NCBI GenBank assembly: GCA_016794525.1
Contig: JAEUJY010000165.1
Location: 62,001-126,000, forward strand
Source: Myxococcales bacterium
GTDB taxonomy: Bacteria > Myxococcota_A > Polyangia > Haliangiales > Haliangiaceae
Direction of reading: 5' to 3'
DNA length: 64,000 nucleotides
A program made the position numbers and the translations under genes. Numbering within the stretch: the first letter of the stretch is position 1; each line of letters starts with the position of its first letter. Positions 28,449 to 44,710 of this stretch are shown here, in pieces. The notes under the pieces are model-generated. The model did not search any database and had not been told where the DNA came from. It saw nothing but the letters and a program-made list of their open reading frames with translations.

Positions 28449-28617
28449 GGCTGCGGGCGCCTGCGCCTTCTGATCGTCGGCTCACGTCCCACCCCAAGCA
28501 TCGACGCGATTCGGTCGGGCCAAGTCGCTAAGGTGACACCGCAGACCAAACAGATCAAGCACTCATAGCTAGATGGACCCGCTTGACGGGCTGGGTTGAG
28601 CATGCTGCGATCCTCGG
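28449..28617. other. Intergenic stretch without recognised features
   Basis: Between the remnant and the Gly-rich lipoprotein gene. It is locally less GC-rich than its surroundings (around 28530-28580). A TTGACG at 28583 could be a -35 box, but no matching -10 at a useful distance was found. Nothing else is supported. Confidence 0.5.
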
Positions 28618-29910
28618 ATGTGGCGTCTTGGATTGTCGGCTGCCCTGCTCACCTCCGCCTGTCAGTTCGAGCGCCCAGGCGACATCCTCGCGATCGATGC
28701 GCCCCCCGTGGACGCGCCGCCGCCATGCACGCCGTCGACCACCGTCTGTGACGACGCGCAGGGCGTCTACACCGAGTGTGACGCCGGCGGCAGCGTCGTC
28801 CGCCAGCTGACCTGCCCGCTCGGCTGCGCCACCGACACTGAGCAGTGCCTCGACATCGACCCGCACAACGGTCTGGCTATGTACCTCGACATGGTCGCCG
28901 CGCCCCCCGACCTGCTTGCGACCGGGCCGATAGTCATCGACTCCACCAACGGAACGATCGCTGAGGCAGGCATCGCGAGGTCCGTCCCGACGTTCCTCTC
29001 GCCCCTGGGGCTGCGCGTGTTCGTCGTCAACGACCTGCGCGCCGCGAGCACGGTAGACGTCGTCCGAGCCCCTGGCGCCCCTGGCATCGCCGTCCTGGCC
29101 TTCGGTACGATCATCATCGAGGGCGTCGTCGACGTCAGCGCGAACGGAGACGTGGCCGGACCTGGCGGGGCGGCGCCGGCGTCATCCGACTCCGACTGCA
29201 CGATGTTCGACTTCTTCTCTCCGTCGCCACAAGGCATCCAAGGACTCGGCGGTGGCGGCGGCTATGCGCTTGGTGGGGCCGGCGGTTCGGCGTTCGCAGG
29301 CACCGTAGGTCCTCCCGGACCAGTCCACCCACTCGGAACGGGCAACTTCGGTGGATGCGCGGGCGGTACCTACTTCGAGAGCAACCCCACAGTCATCGGC
29401 GGCGCGGGTGGCGGCGGACTCCAACTTGTCAGTCGACGCTCGATCACCTTGACCGCTGGCGCCGCGCTCGATGCTAGCGGCGGTGGCGGTCACTCGACCC
29501 TCGCGAACCGTCCCGGTGCAGGTGGCGGTGCTGGCGGTGTCCTGCTTCTGGAGGCACCGACTATCACGCTAGATGGCCCTCGCGTCGTGCTCTCGGTGAA
29601 GGGCGGCGGTGGTGGAGGCGCCGGCAACGCAACCCTGCGAGGAGGAAACGGCGGGGACGGCGGAACGGATGCCATGCCTGCCGCCGGCGGCTGGACACCG
29701 GCCACCGGCGGTGGTGGAACCGGAGGCCTCACCGGCGGTGGAGAGGGCGGGCTCACGGGGCTCGCAAGCGAACATCACGGCGGTGGCGGCGGCGGCTCCG
29801 CCGGCTTCATCGCCACGTTTAGCGCATCAGGGACAACCGCTCCGACGAACGGTGCGGCTCTGCGTGGGCCCCACATCGACGGGCGCCTTGGTACCCGCCA
29901 CGTCCCCTGA
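28618..29910 (+). CDS. Gly-rich lipoprotein
   Basis: A 430-residue protein with a lipoprotein signal (MWRLGLSAALLTSAC, Cys at residue 15). Next comes a Cys-containing segment (CTPSTTVCDDAQGVYTECDA, then LTCPLGCATDTEQC), probably disulphide-bonded. A beta-rich part follows (residues about 95-185) and then a long Gly-rich half with repeats such as GLGGGGGYALGGAGG and VKGGGGGGAGN, reminiscent of right-handed beta-helix or Gly-loop adhesins. It is a likely cell-surface protein. Codon use is somewhat less GC-biased than in neighbouring genes. It converges on the OB-fold lipoprotein gene. Confidence 0.78.
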   Translation: MWRLGLSAALLTSACQFERPGDILAIDAPPVDAPPPCTPSTTVCDDAQGVYTECDAGGSVVRQLTCPLGCATDTEQCLDIDPHNGLAMYLDMVAAPPDLLATGPIVIDSTNGTIAEAGIARSVPTFLSPLGLRVFVVNDLRAASTVDVVRAPGAPGIAVLAFGTIIIEGVVDVSANGDVAGPGGAAPASSDSDCTMFDFFSPSPQGIQGLGGGGGYALGGAGGSAFAGTVGPPGPVHPLGTGNFGGCAGGTYFESNPTVIGGAGGGGLQLVSRRSITLTAGAALDASGGGGHSTLANRPGAGGGAGGVLLLEAPTITLDGPRVVLSVKGGGGGGAGNATLRGGNGGDGGTDAMPAAGGWTPATGGGGTGGLTGGGEGGLTGLASEHHGGGGGGSAGFIATFSASGTTAPTNGAALRGPHIDGRLGTRHVP

Positions 29911-29922
29911 GCGCTGCCCCCA

Positions 29923-31410
29923 CTACAGGCAGCCGGTACCGACGACGGCGTCACCCGCCTGGTCGCGCGGGATGAACACCCAGTTGTTCGTGTCCATGAA
30001 CGGGTTGTACTGCCACACGCCGACGATCGACGAGAAGCACGTTCCGACTGCGTCCTGCTGACGGATGATGTCGTCATCCGAGATGAAGGTCGTGGTCCCG
30101 TCGGTCATGGCGCGCTGATACGGCTGCGCGGCGGGGACCGCGCCAGTCAGCCGGATGTTCGTCAGCTTGACCAGCACGCTCTCGTACTGCTCCGCCTGGG
30201 CCCCAGACAGCGTCGCAACCGAGACGCCCTCCAGCGGCAGCGGTGCCGTCGCCGCGGCGGGGTTCAGCGTCACCGAGGGGTTGTTGGCGATCTGGGTCAG
30301 CGTGTCGCCACCGTCGTTGCCGTTGAACTCGGCCACCGTACCGCTCACGTTCACGTGCGCGCCGATCACGATCTCAGCCGGCAGCACTGCCGCGCCCGAG
30401 CCGCGGAAGACGTAGATGCTGTTGTTGGGCGCCGCCTGGGCGGCATCCGATACCCACAGGTTCTTCTTGTTGAACGCGATCGCGGTGACGACCACGTTGT
30501 CCAGGTTCACCACGGTACCCGCCGTGATCGTGCCGCTCTGGATGTCGGTGATCGGTGGGCTCTGCGGCGCTGGGCAGCCGGTGCCGTTCAGGGCGATGTC
30601 GTTGGTCGCCCGCGGCAGGATCTTGTAGCTGAAGAAGTAGTCGCCCATGCCGGTGACGCTGGCGAGACAGTCGCCCGTATGCACCAGGTCGGTCGCGCCG
30701 CCGCCGTCGTTGACCGACGGAATGTTGGCCAGCGACGAGTCGACGTGCAGCGCGCCGGTCACGACGAACTCGCGGAACGTCGGGTCCGGCATCGTGCCAC
30801 CGATCTGAGCGATGCCCCCGACGACAGAGACGTTCTCGACCCGGGTCAGCACACCCTCCCACTTCTCGTACTCGGCGTACCGCGTCGCCTCGTCCATGTT
30901 GGTGAGAATCGCGGCGTCGATCACGTGGGGCGCCGGCACGGTGCCGGTGCCGACCTTGGTGACCGTCATCGCGCCGCCGCTCACCGGCACCAGCTCCGTC
31001 GTCGTGCGGCCGCTTGTGTCAGCGGCGAGCGCGAACTCGGACTTCTCGGCACCAGTGATGTCGACCTTGTCGCCGACGGCCAGGAGCGCCACCTGCTCGA
31101 CCGGCGCGCCAAAGACGAGCACGCCAGAGAACTCCCCGCCACCTTCCTCGGCGACCCAGAAGTTGCCCTTGCGGCTGCCGAAGTTGTCGATGGCAACGAC
31201 GACCTTGCCCTTCAGCTCGACGGGCGTGCCGGGCACCATCGCATCGGCGTGGATCTCCTGGATGGTAAGGCCGCCCTGGGCCGAGTCGGGCCCCAGCGGC
31301 GCGTCGATGTTGGTGTCGTCGCCGGTGCCGCCGGTGTCGCGGCAGGCGGTCGAGACGGCCGCCAGGGCGGCGAAGGACAGGAACGAGACCAGGCGAAGCG
31401 AGCGGAACAT
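29923..31410 (-). CDS. Lipoprotein with OB-fold-like repeats
   Basis: A 495-residue protein; ATG 31408-31410 follows a perfect GAGGAGG site. The signal ends at AAVSTAC (Cys 23). The mature protein holds about three related beta-domains with the theme 'G-x-V-V-D...F-W-V-(A/S)...VGDKV-x-I-x-G', for example [20 protein letters not shown] and [19 protein letters not shown]. These resemble OB-fold modules found in secreted nucleases and surface lipoproteins, but no catalytic domain is present. Probably a surface-exposed binding protein. The rplQ terminator and a TATAAC box lie just upstream. Confidence 0.75.
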   Translation of the reverse strand: MFRSLRLVSFLSFAALAAVSTACRDTGGTGDDTNIDAPLGPDSAQGGLTIQEIHADAMVPGTPVELKGKVVVAIDNFGSRKGNFWVAEEGGGEFSGVLVFGAPVEQVALLAVGDKVDITGAEKSEFALAADTSGRTTTELVPVSGGAMTVTKVGTGTVPAPHVIDAAILTNMDEATRYAEYEKWEGVLTRVENVSVVGGIAQIGGTMPDPTFREFVVTGALHVDSSLANIPSVNDGGGATDLVHTGDCLASVTGMGDYFFSYKILPRATNDIALNGTGCPAPQSPPITDIQSGTITAGTVVNLDNVVVTAIAFNKKNLWVSDAAQAAPNNSIYVFRGSGAAVLPAEIVIGAHVNVSGTVAEFNGNDGGDTLTQIANNPSVTLNPAAATAPLPLEGVSVATLSGAQAEQYESVLVKLTNIRLTGAVPAAQPYQRAMTDGTTTFISDDDIIRQQDAVGTCFSSIVGVWQYNPFMDTNNWVFIPRDQAGDAVVGTGCL

Positions 31411-31460
31411 GGACAGCCTCCTCTCGTCGGTCGTCCCGACGAGGTTCGCGGCGTTATAGA

Positions 31461-31492
31461 CCAAAACAAAACGCCCGCGGTGAGGCGGGCGT
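31461..31492 (-). terminator. Terminator after rplQ
   Basis: On the minus strand the hairpin CGCCCGC-CTCACC-GCGGGCG is followed by TTTTGTTTT. It lies 47 bases past the rplQ stop and ends the long ribosomal block. Confidence 0.88.
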
Positions 31493-31538
31493 CACAGGGC
31501 AGCGATCTTTTCGACGCAGGCGGACGTGCCGCCGCGCG

Positions 31539-31976
31539 TCACGCCTCGGCGGAGGGCGACGGCGCCAGCCCGATCAGCTCGACGAACGCCATCGACGCGG
31601 CGTCGCCGACCCGGAAGCGGGTCTTGAGCATGCGGGTGTAGCCGCCGTTCTTCTTGGTCTTGGCGAAGTGCGGACCGATCTCCGAGAACAGCCGCTCGAG
31701 CGCGCCGCGGGTCTTCACGACCTTGCGGGCCTCGCGGCGGGCGTGGACCACCTTCGCCTTCTCGGCGGGGGTGGCCTTGTCGCCCTTGCTGATGAGCGGG
31801 GCCGCCTCGACGCCCCAGCGGATGGCGCCGTCGGCGAAGGCCCGGAGCTCCTTGGCCTTGGCCTCGGTGGTCTCGATGCGGCCGTAGGTGAACAGCGAGG
31901 TCACCAGGTTGGCGTACAGCGCGTCGCGGTGCGAGGCGGTGCGGGAGAGTCGACGTCCAGAATTGCCGTGGCGCAT
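31539..31976 (-). CDS. rplQ: 50S ribosomal protein L17
   Basis: A 145-residue protein with the standard start [20 protein letters not shown] and [19 protein letters not shown]17 sits near the exit of the peptide tunnel. As usual it follows rpoA and closes the alpha operon; a rho-independent terminator lies downstream. The C-terminus is somewhat extended relative to the 127-residue E. coli protein. Confidence 0.97.
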   Translation of the reverse strand: MRHGNSGRRLSRTASHRDALYANLVTSLFTYGRIETTEAKAKELRAFADGAIRWGVEAAPLISKGDKATPAEKAKVVHARREARKVVKTRGALERLFSEIGPHFAKTKKNGGYTRMLKTRFRVGDAASMAFVELIGLAPSPSAEA

Positions 31977-32060
31977 GGCAGTCTCACAGAGTTTGAGGTC
32001 ATCAGGCGCGGGCAGCCGCGCCTCGGTCGGTTCGTCGTCAGGCCGAAGGGAGTCAGCCCT

Positions 32061-33074
<1,014 letters not shown>

Positions 33075-33189
33075 CGTCACTCCTTGTTCGAGACGGCGGC
33101 GTCTCGTCAGTGCTCAGCGTTGCAGTCGGTCGACAGCGCGAACGTCGTCGGCGGTCACGTCGGGGCGGTCTCGCGAGGAGACCGACCGC

Positions 33190-33819
<630 letters not shown>

Positions 33820-33916
33820 CGTTGGTTCCTGGAGAGGCGGAGCGAGAGGTGATCCCGGTCGAGGACCGGCGACGATGAAGACGCGGATGCGGCGGATCGA
33901 GCGATCCGCCGCAGAC

Positions 33917-34306
33917 TCAGACGCGGCGGCGCTTGCGCGGCCGGCAGCCGTTGTGCGGCACCGGGGTCACGTCGCGGATGAGGTTGATCTTGAACCCAGC
34001 CGAGTTCAGCGCGCGGAGCGCCGACTCGCGGCCGGCGCCCGGGCCCTTGACGTACACGGTCACGTTGCGCACGCCGTGCTCCATCGCCTTCTTGGCGGCG
34101 TCCTCGGCGGCGAGCTGCGCGGCGAACGGGGTCGACTTGCGCGAACCCTTGAAGCCACACGTGCCCGACGACGACCAGGCGACGACGTTGCCCGAGACGT
34201 CCGTGATCGAGACGATGGTGTTGTTGAACGTCGCGGCGATGTGCGCGACGCCGGTCTGGATGTTCTTCCGGACCTTCTTCTTCTGCTTACCCTTGGTGGT
34301 CGACAT
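33917..34306 (-). CDS. rpsK: 30S ribosomal protein S11
   Basis: A 129-residue protein of the small-subunit platform, near the mRNA exit. It has a basic start ([14 protein letters not shown]) and the conserved body [20 protein letters not shown], ending [16 protein letters not shown]. Order rpsM-rpsK-rpsD-rpoA-rplQ is canonical. Confidence 0.98.
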   Translation of the reverse strand: MSTTKGKQKKKVRKNIQTGVAHIAATFNNTIVSITDVSGNVVAWSSSGTCGFKGSRKSTPFAAQLAAEDAAKKAMEHGVRNVTVYVKGPGAGRESALRALNSAGFKINLIRDVTPVPHNGCRPRKRRRV

Positions 34307-34330
34307 GTCGATTCCTCGTTGGTCCGGTGG

Positions 34331-34714
34331 CTACTTCTTGGTCGCGCCGCCCTGCTTCTTCACAGCCATGCGCCGCGGACCCTTGCGGGTGCGGGCGTTG
34401 GTGTGGGTGCGCTGACCGCGCGCCGGCAGGTTCCGCTTGTGGCGCGAGCCCCGGTAGCAACCGAGATCGACCAAGCGCTTGATCGAGAGCTGGACGTCGC
34501 GGCGAAGATCGCCCTCGACGCGGAAGTTGGCGTCGATCGCGTCACGCAGCTTGCGCACGTCGTTCTCGTCGAGATCGTCGGTGCGCTTGTCAGGCGAGAT
34601 GTTGGCGTGCTTGAGCACGACCGTGGCCGCGTGGCGGCCGAGTCCGTAGATGTACGTGAGTGCGATCTCGATCCGCTTGTTGCGGGGGAGGTCGACGCCA
34701 GCGATGCGTGCCAT
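34331..34714 (-). CDS. rpsM: 30S ribosomal protein S13
   Basis: A 127-residue head protein contacting the P-site tRNA and the L5 bridge. Start [20 protein letters not shown] and the tail [20 protein letters not shown] are standard. It follows rpmJ; infA, which often lies just upstream of rpmJ, is absent here. Confidence 0.98.
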   Translation of the reverse strand: MARIAGVDLPRNKRIEIALTYIYGLGRHAATVVLKHANISPDKRTDDLDENDVRKLRDAIDANFRVEGDLRRDVQLSIKRLVDLGCYRGSRHKRNLPARGQRTHTNARTRKGPRRMAVKKQGGATKK

Positions 34715-34797
34715 GGACGATAGCTCCTGAAGGTGATCTCGGTCAGCGACTCTGCGACGAGGCTCGTGCCGCTACTCGCGAGGAGTAGCGACGACGA

Positions 34798-34911
34798 TCA
34801 TCCCTGGCGCTGCTTGTGGCGGGTGTTGGTGCAGATGACCCGCACGACGCCCTTGCGCTTGATGACCTTGCACTTGGGGCAGATGGGCTTGACCGACGCT
34901 CGAACTTTCAT
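34798..34911 (-). CDS. rpmJ: 50S ribosomal protein L36
   Basis: A 37-residue protein, [20 protein letters not shown] to the end NTRHKQRQG. It carries the zinc ligands Cys11, Cys14, Cys27 and His32, so it is the zinc (C+) form. Its ATG overlaps the map stop codon (ATGA), coupling the two. L36 binds 23S rRNA domain VI late in assembly. Confidence 0.96.
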   Translation of the reverse strand: MKVRASVKPICPKCKVIKRKGVVRVICTNTRHKQRQG

Positions 34912-35732
34912 GACGGTTCCAAGGGTGGCGAGTGGAGTGAGAACGAATCGTGTCCGGGGTTGCCAGGCGTCGACGAGGGACGGGTCAGAACCCAGGGGCC
35001 CTCGTCGAGGATGGCGATGGTGTGCTCGAAGTGCGCCGAGAGTTTTCGGTCCTTGGTGACCGCAGTCCAGCGGTCGTCGAGGACCTCGACGTCAGGGAGG
35101 CCGGCGTTTACCATAGGTTCTACGGCGATGACAAGGCCGGCTTTGATGCCTTTTCCCGTCCCTGGTTCTCCGTAGTTATGGACCTGGGGATCTTCATGCA
35201 TGCGCCGGCCGATGCCGTGCCCCACGAAGACCGTAACCACCGAGAATCCCTGCCCTTCGGCGTGTCGCTGCACCGCGGCGCCGATGTCGCCCAGGCGGTT
35301 GCCGACCCGGCACTGGTCGATCGCCAGGTCCAGGGCGCGCTGGGTCGCGGTCACCAGCTTGACCGCGTCCGGGCTGCCGCGACCGACGATCACGGTCCGC
35401 GCCGAGTCGCCGCACAGGTCGGCCTTGAAGACGCCGAAGTCGAGCCCGACCACGTCACCCTCGCGCAGGATCTTGGTCTTGCGCGGGATGCCGTGGACGA
35501 TCTCCTCGTTCACCGAGATGCACGTGACCGCCGGGTACGGCGGCGACGCGTAGCCGAGGAACGCGCTGGTCACGCCCTCGCGCTTGATCGCGGCGCGGGC
35601 GATGCGATCGAGCTCCCAGGTCGAGACGCCGGGCGCGACCGCGGCGCACATCTCGTCGAGGATGCGCGCGACCACCAGCGCGGTCTCGCGCATGCGGTAG
35701 ATCTCGTCCCGGCTCTTGTAGACGATGCGCAC
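34908..35732 (-). CDS. map: Methionine aminopeptidase, type I
   Basis: A 274-residue enzyme from GTG at 35730-35732 that removes the initiator Met from nascent proteins. The metal ligands are visible: Asp in VVGLDFGVF and in [10 protein letters not shown], His in [14 protein letters not shown], Glu in IAVEPMV, and Glu in HFEHTIAI. The C-terminus runs about 20 residues past the catalytic core with a Ser/Pro-rich tail, longer than typical type I enzymes. Usual place between secY and rpmJ, though adk and infA are missing. Confidence 0.96.
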   Translation of the reverse strand: MRIVYKSRDEIYRMRETALVVARILDEMCAAVAPGVSTWELDRIARAAIKREGVTSAFLGYASPPYPAVTCISVNEEIVHGIPRKTKILREGDVVGLDFGVFKADLCGDSARTVIVGRGSPDAVKLVTATQRALDLAIDQCRVGNRLGDIGAAVQRHAEGQGFSVVTVFVGHGIGRRMHEDPQVHNYGEPGTGKGIKAGLVIAVEPMVNAGLPDVEVLDDRWTAVTKDRKLSAHFEHTIAILDEGPWVLTRPSSTPGNPGHDSFSLHSPPLEPS

Positions 35733-35767
35733 GCGGGCGACCGAGGCGAGGCCGTGGACCGGGGCGC

Positions 35768-37096
<1,329 letters not shown>

Positions 37097-37144
37097 AGGT
37101 ACCTGCCGAGAAGGGAAGACCGGCCGAGGGCCGGTCTGGGCTTA

Positions 37145-37618
37145 CTACTCTGCCGCCGCCGCGGTGTCCAGCGACAGCGCCTGGCCGCCGGCCTTGGCGA
37201 TCTTGTCCTTGGCCGTCTCCGAGAAGCGGTGCGCCTTGACGGTCAGCTTCTTGGTGAGGTCACCCTCGCCGAGGATCTTCACGCACTCGACCCGCTTGGG
37301 CACGAGGCTCTTGGCCTTGAGGGCGTCGAGGTCGACGACCGCGCCGGCGTCGAACGCCTTCTCCAGGGTCGCGACGTTGATCGGGAACGCCTCGACGCGG
37401 AACGGGTTCTTGAAGCCGCGCTTCGGGATGCGCATCTTGAGCGGCATCTGACCGCCCTCGAAGCCGATGCGCGCGCCGTGGTGGCCCGGGCGGGCCTTCT
37501 GGCCCTTGACGCCCTTGCCGGAGGTCTTGCCGGTGCCCGAGCCGCGGCCGCGGCCGAGGCGCTTCTTGGTCTTGGTGGCGCCGGGGTTCGGCGAGAGCGT
37601 GTGGAGAGTAGTGCCCAT
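37145..37618 (-). CDS. rplO: 50S ribosomal protein L15
   Basis: A 157-residue late-assembly protein. The Gly/Lys-rich N-terminus ([20 protein letters not shown], then [20 protein letters not shown]) and the C-terminal part ([20 protein letters not shown]) are typical. Downstream secY follows after 48 bases. Confidence 0.97.
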   Translation of the reverse strand: MGTTLHTLSPNPGATKTKKRLGRGRGSGTGKTSGKGVKGQKARPGHHGARIGFEGGQMPLKMRIPKRGFKNPFRVEAFPINVATLEKAFDAGAVVDLDALKAKSLVPKRVECVKILGEGDLTKKLTVKAHRFSETAKDKIAKAGGQALSLDTAAAAE

Positions 37619-37720
37619 GGGAGCGTCTGCCTTGCGACCCGTTGGTCGCCTGCGAAAACTAGGTGATCGTGACGTCGCGCGCCACTAGCCGAGCGGTCAG
37701 GGCCTGAGACCCTGCCCGGC

Positions 37721-37906
37721 TCACTCGGCGGCTTCGATCGTGACCAGGTGGCTGACCTTGCGGATCATGCCCCGGATCGCGAGCGTGTCCTCGCGGACGA
37801 CCGTCTTGTGCGGGCCGTTCAGGCCGAGGCCCTTGAGCGTCCGGCGCTGGGTGTCCGGGCAGCCGATGCCGCTCTTGGTCTGGGTGATCTTGATCTTGAG
37901 AGCCAT
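37721..37906 (-). CDS. rpmD: 50S ribosomal protein L30
   Basis: A 61-residue protein with the family core [20 protein letters not shown] and [13 protein letters not shown]-like tail (residues 42-58, [17 protein letters not shown]). Located between rpsE and rplO as usual. Confidence 0.96.
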   Translation of the reverse strand: MALKIKITQTKSGIGCPDTQRRTLKGLGLNGPHKTVVREDTLAIRGMIRKVSHLVTIEAAE

Positions 37907-37918
37907 GACGTCAGTCCT

Positions 37919-38446
<528 letters not shown>

Positions 38447-38469
38447 GTGATTCTTCCTGCTCGTCGGGT

Positions 38470-38850
38470 CTAGAAGGCCAGGCCGGCTTCGCGGGCGCCG
38501 TCGGCGACCTGGGCGACGCGGCCGTGGTAGAGGTAGCCGTTACGGTCGAAGACGACGGTCGAGACCTGCTTGGCGAGCAGCTTGGCGCCGATCGCCTTGC
38601 CGACCTCGCGGGCCTTGGCCTTCTTGTCCTTGCCCTCGCCGGCGGCCTTGACGGCGGCCTCGAGGTCGGACGCCGCGGCGAGGACGGCACCGGTGGTGTC
38701 GTCGATCGCCTGGACGTAGATGTGCTTGGCCGAGCGGAACACCGAGAGGCGCGGGCGCTCGGCGGTGCCGGTGATGTACTTGCGGATCGCGACCTTGCGG
38801 CGGAGCCGCTTGCGGACGCGTTCGTCGGGGTGCTTGACGTGACCAGCCAT
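38470..38850 (-). CDS. rplR: 50S ribosomal protein L18
   Basis: A 126-residue 5S rRNA-binding protein: [20 protein letters not shown] and [37 protein letters not shown], the standard C-terminus. Between rplF and rpsE. A Lys/Ala-rich insert around residue 70 is slightly longer than in E. coli. Confidence 0.97.
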   Translation of the reverse strand: MAGHVKHPDERVRKRLRRKVAIRKYITGTAERPRLSVFRSAKHIYVQAIDDTTGAVLAAASDLEAAVKAAGEGKDKKAKAREVGKAIGAKLLAKQVSTVVFDRNGYLYHGRVAQVADGAREAGLAF

Positions 38851-38927
38851 GACAGTTCTCCGAGTGTCGGTGCTGCCGGACGGAGGCGCGGGGGGACCGC
38901 CCTACCCTAGGCAGCGAGGATTGGCAA

Positions 38928-39470
<543 letters not shown>

Positions 39471-39473
39471 GGG

Positions 39474-39866
39474 CTACCAGACCTCGCACAGCACCTCGCC
39501 GCCCACGCCGCGCTTGCGCGCTTCGCGATCGGTCATGATGCCTTGAGACGTGGAGATGATCGCGATGCCGAGGCCATTGCGGACTCGCGGCACCTGCTGC
39601 GACGGGACGTACTTGCGCTGGCCGGGGCGCGACACGCGGCGCAGGCCGGTGATCGCGTTCGAGGCGCGGCCGTCGTAGCGGAGCGTCACGGTGATGGAAC
39701 CCGCCTTGGTGTCCTCGGCGGTGGCGACGCCGTCGAGGAAGCCCTCCTCCCGGAGGATCTCGGCGATGCGCAGCTTCAGGTTGGACCGCGGGCACGCCAC
39801 CTCGCGCTTGCGCGCGCGGATGCCGTTGCGGAGGCGGGCCAGGAAATCGGAGATGGGGTCAGTCAT
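39474..39866 (-). CDS. rpsH: 30S ribosomal protein S8
   Basis: A 130-residue protein starting [20 protein letters not shown], with the C-terminal RNA-binding motif [24 protein letters not shown] two codons upstream is possible, but the family normally starts MTDPI. S8 is the spc-operon repressor in E. coli; whether a target lies in this mRNA was not determined. Confidence 0.97.
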   Translation of the reverse strand: MTDPISDFLARLRNGIRARKREVACPRSNLKLRIAEILREEGFLDGVATAEDTKAGSITVTLRYDGRASNAITGLRRVSRPGQRKYVPSQQVPRVRNGLGIAIISTSQGIMTDREARKRGVGGEVLCEVW

Positions 39867-39899
39867 CGACACGGTGAGTTCGTCTTTCTCGCGAGGTGA

Positions 39900-40079
39900 C
39901 TACCAGCTCGACTTGATGACGCCGGGAATCTCACCGCGCAGGGCGAGCTCACGGAAACAGAGGCGGCACATCTCGAACTTGCGCAGGAACGCGCGCGAAC
40001 GACCGCACCGCTTGCAGCGGTTGTGCTGACGAACCTTGAACTTGTGCTTCTTCGGAAGCCTGTCGATGAGCTTGCTCAT
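39900..40079 (-). CDS. rpsN: 30S ribosomal protein S14, zinc type
   Basis: A 59-residue protein with two CxxC pairs ([14 protein letters not shown] and CRLC), the short zinc-binding form of S14. It begins [20 protein letters not shown] and ends [11 protein letters not shown]. Its ATG overlaps the rplE stop (ATGA). Confidence 0.96.
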   Translation of the reverse strand: MSKLIDRLPKKHKFKVRQHNRCKRCGRSRAFLRKFEMCRLCFRELALRGEIPGVIKSSW

Positions 40080-40759
40080 GACGCCTGTCCTTGCGCGGGA
40101 GCCTGACGGAACGGCATGCCGAGGTGGGCGAGCAGCGCCCGGCCCTCGTTGTCGGTCTTGGCGGTGGTGACGATGCTGATGTTCAGGCCCTTGACCGCGT
40201 CGATCTTGTCGAACTCGATCTCGGGGAAGATGATCTGCTCGCGGATGCCGAGCGTGTAGTTGCCGCGGCCGTCGAAGCCCTTGCTCGAGACGCCGCGGAA
40301 GTCGCGCACGCGGGGGAGCGCGACGTTGCACAGGCGGTCGAGGAACTCCCACATGCGCTCGCCACGCAGCGTGACCATCACGCCGATCTTGTGCCCCTTG
40401 CGGAGCTTGTAGTTGGCGATGTCCTTCTTGGCCTTGCAGACGACCGGCGCCTGGCCGGCGATCTGCTTGAGCTCCTCGACGGCGCTGTCGATCAGCTTGG
40501 CCTCGTGGGCGGCGCGGCCCAGGCCCATGTTGAGCGAGATCTTGACGACCCGCGGGATCTCCATCGCCGAGGAGTAGTTGAACTCCTTCGACAGGGCGCC
40601 GCGGACGGTCTCGTCGTACTGGCGGCGCAGGCGGGGCAGCTGGGTGCGCTTGTACTTCGGCGCCGGGCCCGTCGGCTCCGCCTTCTTCTTGCCAGCGCCG
40701 CTCTTCGCGGCCTTCTCTTTTTGCGGCTTGGCCGGGGCCTCGCCAGTGTTGTCAGCCAT
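40076..40759 (-). CDS. rplE: 50S ribosomal protein L5 with N-terminal extension
   Basis: A 227-residue 5S rRNA- and P-site tRNA-contacting protein. From about residue 45 it follows the family ([60 protein letters not shown]-like block). The first 45 residues are an extra Lys/Ala/Pro-rich tail ([20 protein letters not shown]) absent from most L5 proteins, which are about 180 residues. Confidence 0.96.
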   Translation of the reverse strand: MADNTGEAPAKPQKEKAAKSGAGKKKAEPTGPAPKYKRTQLPRLRRQYDETVRGALSKEFNYSSAMEIPRVVKISLNMGLGRAAHEAKLIDSAVEELKQIAGQAPVVCKAKKDIANYKLRKGHKIGVMVTLRGERMWEFLDRLCNVALPRVRDFRGVSSKGFDGRGNYTLGIREQIIFPEIEFDKIDAVKGLNISIVTTAKTDNEGRALLAHLGMPFRQAPAQGQAS

Positions 40760-40828
40760 GATCTCGTCTCAGTGGTTCTGGGTTGAGCGGGTCGCGGTGG
40801 CACGGGCAGGACGCCCGCGCCGTTGTCG

Positions 40829-41510
<682 letters not shown>

Positions 41511-41514
<4 letters not shown>

Positions 41515-41825
41515 GGGAGCACCTCCTTCACCTCGGCCGCGGCCTTGGAGATGGTGCGCAGGATCCGCCAGCGCTTGGTCTTCGAGTACGGGCGGGCCTC
41601 GATGATCTCGACCACGTCGCCGACGGTGCCGGCGTTGTGCTCGTCGTGGGCCTTGTACTTCACGCGGCGGGTCACGAACTTGTGGAACCGGCGGTCGCGC
41701 ACGCGGCGGATGACCGACACCACGACGGTCTTGTCCATCGCGTTCGAGGTGATCGTGCCGGTGATGGTGCGACGGTTGCCGCGCTCGTCGGCGGCAGTGG
41801 CGGTAGCTTGAGCGGGGGCGGACAC
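41511..41825 (-). CDS. rpsQ: 30S ribosomal protein S17
   Basis: A 104-residue protein from GTG at 41823-41825. The first 17 residues are a small Ala-rich addition; the OB-fold follows ([40 protein letters not shown]). It binds the 5' domain of 16S rRNA. It lies 3 bases after rpmC. Confidence 0.96.
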
Positions 41826-41828
41826 GGG

Positions 41829-42104
41829 CTAGCCTTCCTTCTTCGAGCGGCGAGTCTTCTTGGCCTCGGGGGCGGCCTTGGCCGCGCCCTGGGTCTCGTT
41901 GCCGAGCTCGCGCCCGCGGAGGACCGTCAGGATGCGCGCGACTTCACGGCGCTTGCTGGTGATCTCGGCGACCGACGCGACCTGGTTGGTGTGCCGGCCC
42001 AGCTGCAGGCGGAACAGCTCGTCCCGCACGCGGGCCAGGGCGCCGCGCAGCTCGTCGGCCGGCAGGTCGCGCAGCTTGGTGATCGATTCCTTGGCCTTGC
42101 TCAC
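41829..42104 (-). CDS. rpmC: 50S ribosomal protein L29
   Basis: A 91-residue protein from GTG, overlapping the rplP stop by GTGA. The helical hairpin of L29 is clear ([20 protein letters not shown] and [20 protein letters not shown]). It is extended at the C-terminus by a Lys/Ala tail relative to the usual 65 residues. Confidence 0.95.
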   Translation of the reverse strand: MSKAKESITKLRDLPADELRGALARVRDELFRLQLGRHTNQVASVAEITSKRREVARILTVLRGRELGNETQGAAKAAPEAKKTRRSKKEG

Positions 42105-42520
42105 AGTGCACTCCCGCGCGCGACCAGAGCGGTCTTGATCGGCAGCTTGTGGTGGGCCCGGGTGAAGGCCTCCTTCGCGGTCGCGGCGTCGACGCCCTCG
42201 ACCTCGAAGATGACCCGACCCGGGCGGACGACGGCGACCCAGCCCTCGACGCCACCCTTACCGGTACCCATGCGGGTCTCGGCGGGCTTCTTGGTGAAGG
42301 ACTTGTCCGGGAAGAGGCGGACGTAGATCTTGCCGCTCTTCTTCACGGCGCGGCTGATGGCCACGCGGGCGGCCTCGATCTGGCGGGCGGTGATCCACCC
42401 GGGCTCGAGGACCTGCAGGCCGAAGTCGCCGAAGGAGACCTCGTCGCCGCCCTTCGCCCGGCCGGCCATGTGGCCCTTGTGGCGCTTGCGGTACTTGGTA
42501 AAGCTGGGACCGTTCATCAT
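42101..42520 (-). CDS. rplP: 50S ribosomal protein L16
   Basis: A 139-residue A-site-proximal protein. From [20 protein letters not shown] it follows the family, with [20 protein letters not shown] and the loop [20 protein letters not shown]. The first eight residues (MMNGPSF) differ from the usual MLSPKR start. Either of two adjacent ATGs could be used. Confidence 0.96.
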   Translation of the reverse strand: MMNGPSFTKYRKRHKGHMAGRAKGGDEVSFGDFGLQVLEPGWITARQIEAARVAISRAVKKSGKIYVRLFPDKSFTKKPAETRMGTGKGGVEGWVAVVRPGRVIFEVEGVDAATAKEAFTRAHHKLPIKTALVARGSAL

Positions 42521-42551
42521 GGGAATCGACTCGCTGGTCTAGAGGCGGGCC

Positions 42552-43208
<657 letters not shown>

Positions 43209-43217
43209 GGGGGAGTC

Positions 43218-43556
43218 CTACTCGTCCGAGACGACGACGGTCAGGTGGCTGGTGCGGTTGTTGATACGGTTGGCGCGGCCCATCGACCGCGGCATCCACC
43301 GCTTGTTGATCGGGCCACCGTCGACGGTGATCGCCGCGATCTTGAGATCCTCGACCGAGACGTCACCACCCGAACGCTCCTCGGCGTTGGCGGCGGCGCT
43401 CTTCACGGCCTTCGAGATGATGCGACCCGCGCGCTTGGGCAGCGTGTCGAGCAGGCCGACGGCCTGCTCGACCGACTTGCCGCGGACGAGGTTGGCGACG
43501 ACGCGCATCTTGCGCGGCGACATCGAGATTCCACGGACGAGAGCTCTGGCTTCCAT
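43218..43556 (-). CDS. rplV: 50S ribosomal protein L22
   Basis: A 112-residue tunnel-lining protein: [20 protein letters not shown] and the beta-hairpin with [20 protein letters not shown]. Its tip narrows the peptide exit tunnel and is a macrolide-resistance site. 37 bases after rpsS. Confidence 0.97.
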   Translation of the reverse strand: MEARALVRGISMSPRKMRVVANLVRGKSVEQAVGLLDTLPKRAGRIISKAVKSAAANAEERSGGDVSVEDLKIAAITVDGGPINKRWMPRSMGRANRINNRTSHLTVVVSDE

Positions 43557-43593
43557 GACTGGCTCGCAGAGTTAGGGTGAAGGCGAAGCGCGG

Positions 43594-43869
43594 TTAGCGC
43601 TTCTTGTCCCCACCGTGACCGGTGTACGTGCGGGTGGCGGCGAACTCGCCGAGCTTGTGGCCGACCATGTTCTCGTTGACGAACACCGGCACGAACTTGC
43701 GACCGTTGTGGACCGCGAACGTGAGCGACACCATCTCGGGGATGATGGTCGAGCGGCGCGACCAGGTCTTGATCACGCGCTTGTTCGGGTTGGTCTCCTT
43801 GAGCGCAGCCGCGATCTTCTTGTGGAGGAACGGCTCGACGTACGGACCCTTCTTGACGCTACGGGGCAT
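43594..43869 (-). CDS. rpsS: 30S ribosomal protein S19
   Basis: A 91-residue head protein: [20 protein letters not shown] and [20 protein letters not shown], ending [11 protein letters not shown]. The ATG at 43867-43869 has a GAGGAAG site; a longer upstream frame is a read-through of non-coding sequence and rplB. Confidence 0.97.
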   Translation of the reverse strand: MPRSVKKGPYVEPFLHKKIAAALKETNPNKRVIKTWSRRSTIIPEMVSLTFAVHNGRKFVPVFVNENMVGHKLGEFAATRTYTGHGGDKKR

Positions 43870-43882
43870 GGCTTCCTCGGCT

Positions 43883-44707
<825 letters not shown>

Positions 44708-44710
44708 GGT

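Noticed and set aside
31441-31470. TATAAC as a promoter for the OB-fold lipoprotein
   Set aside because: A -10-like box is present but no -35 at the right distance, and it overlaps the rplQ terminator tail; evidence too weak to list.
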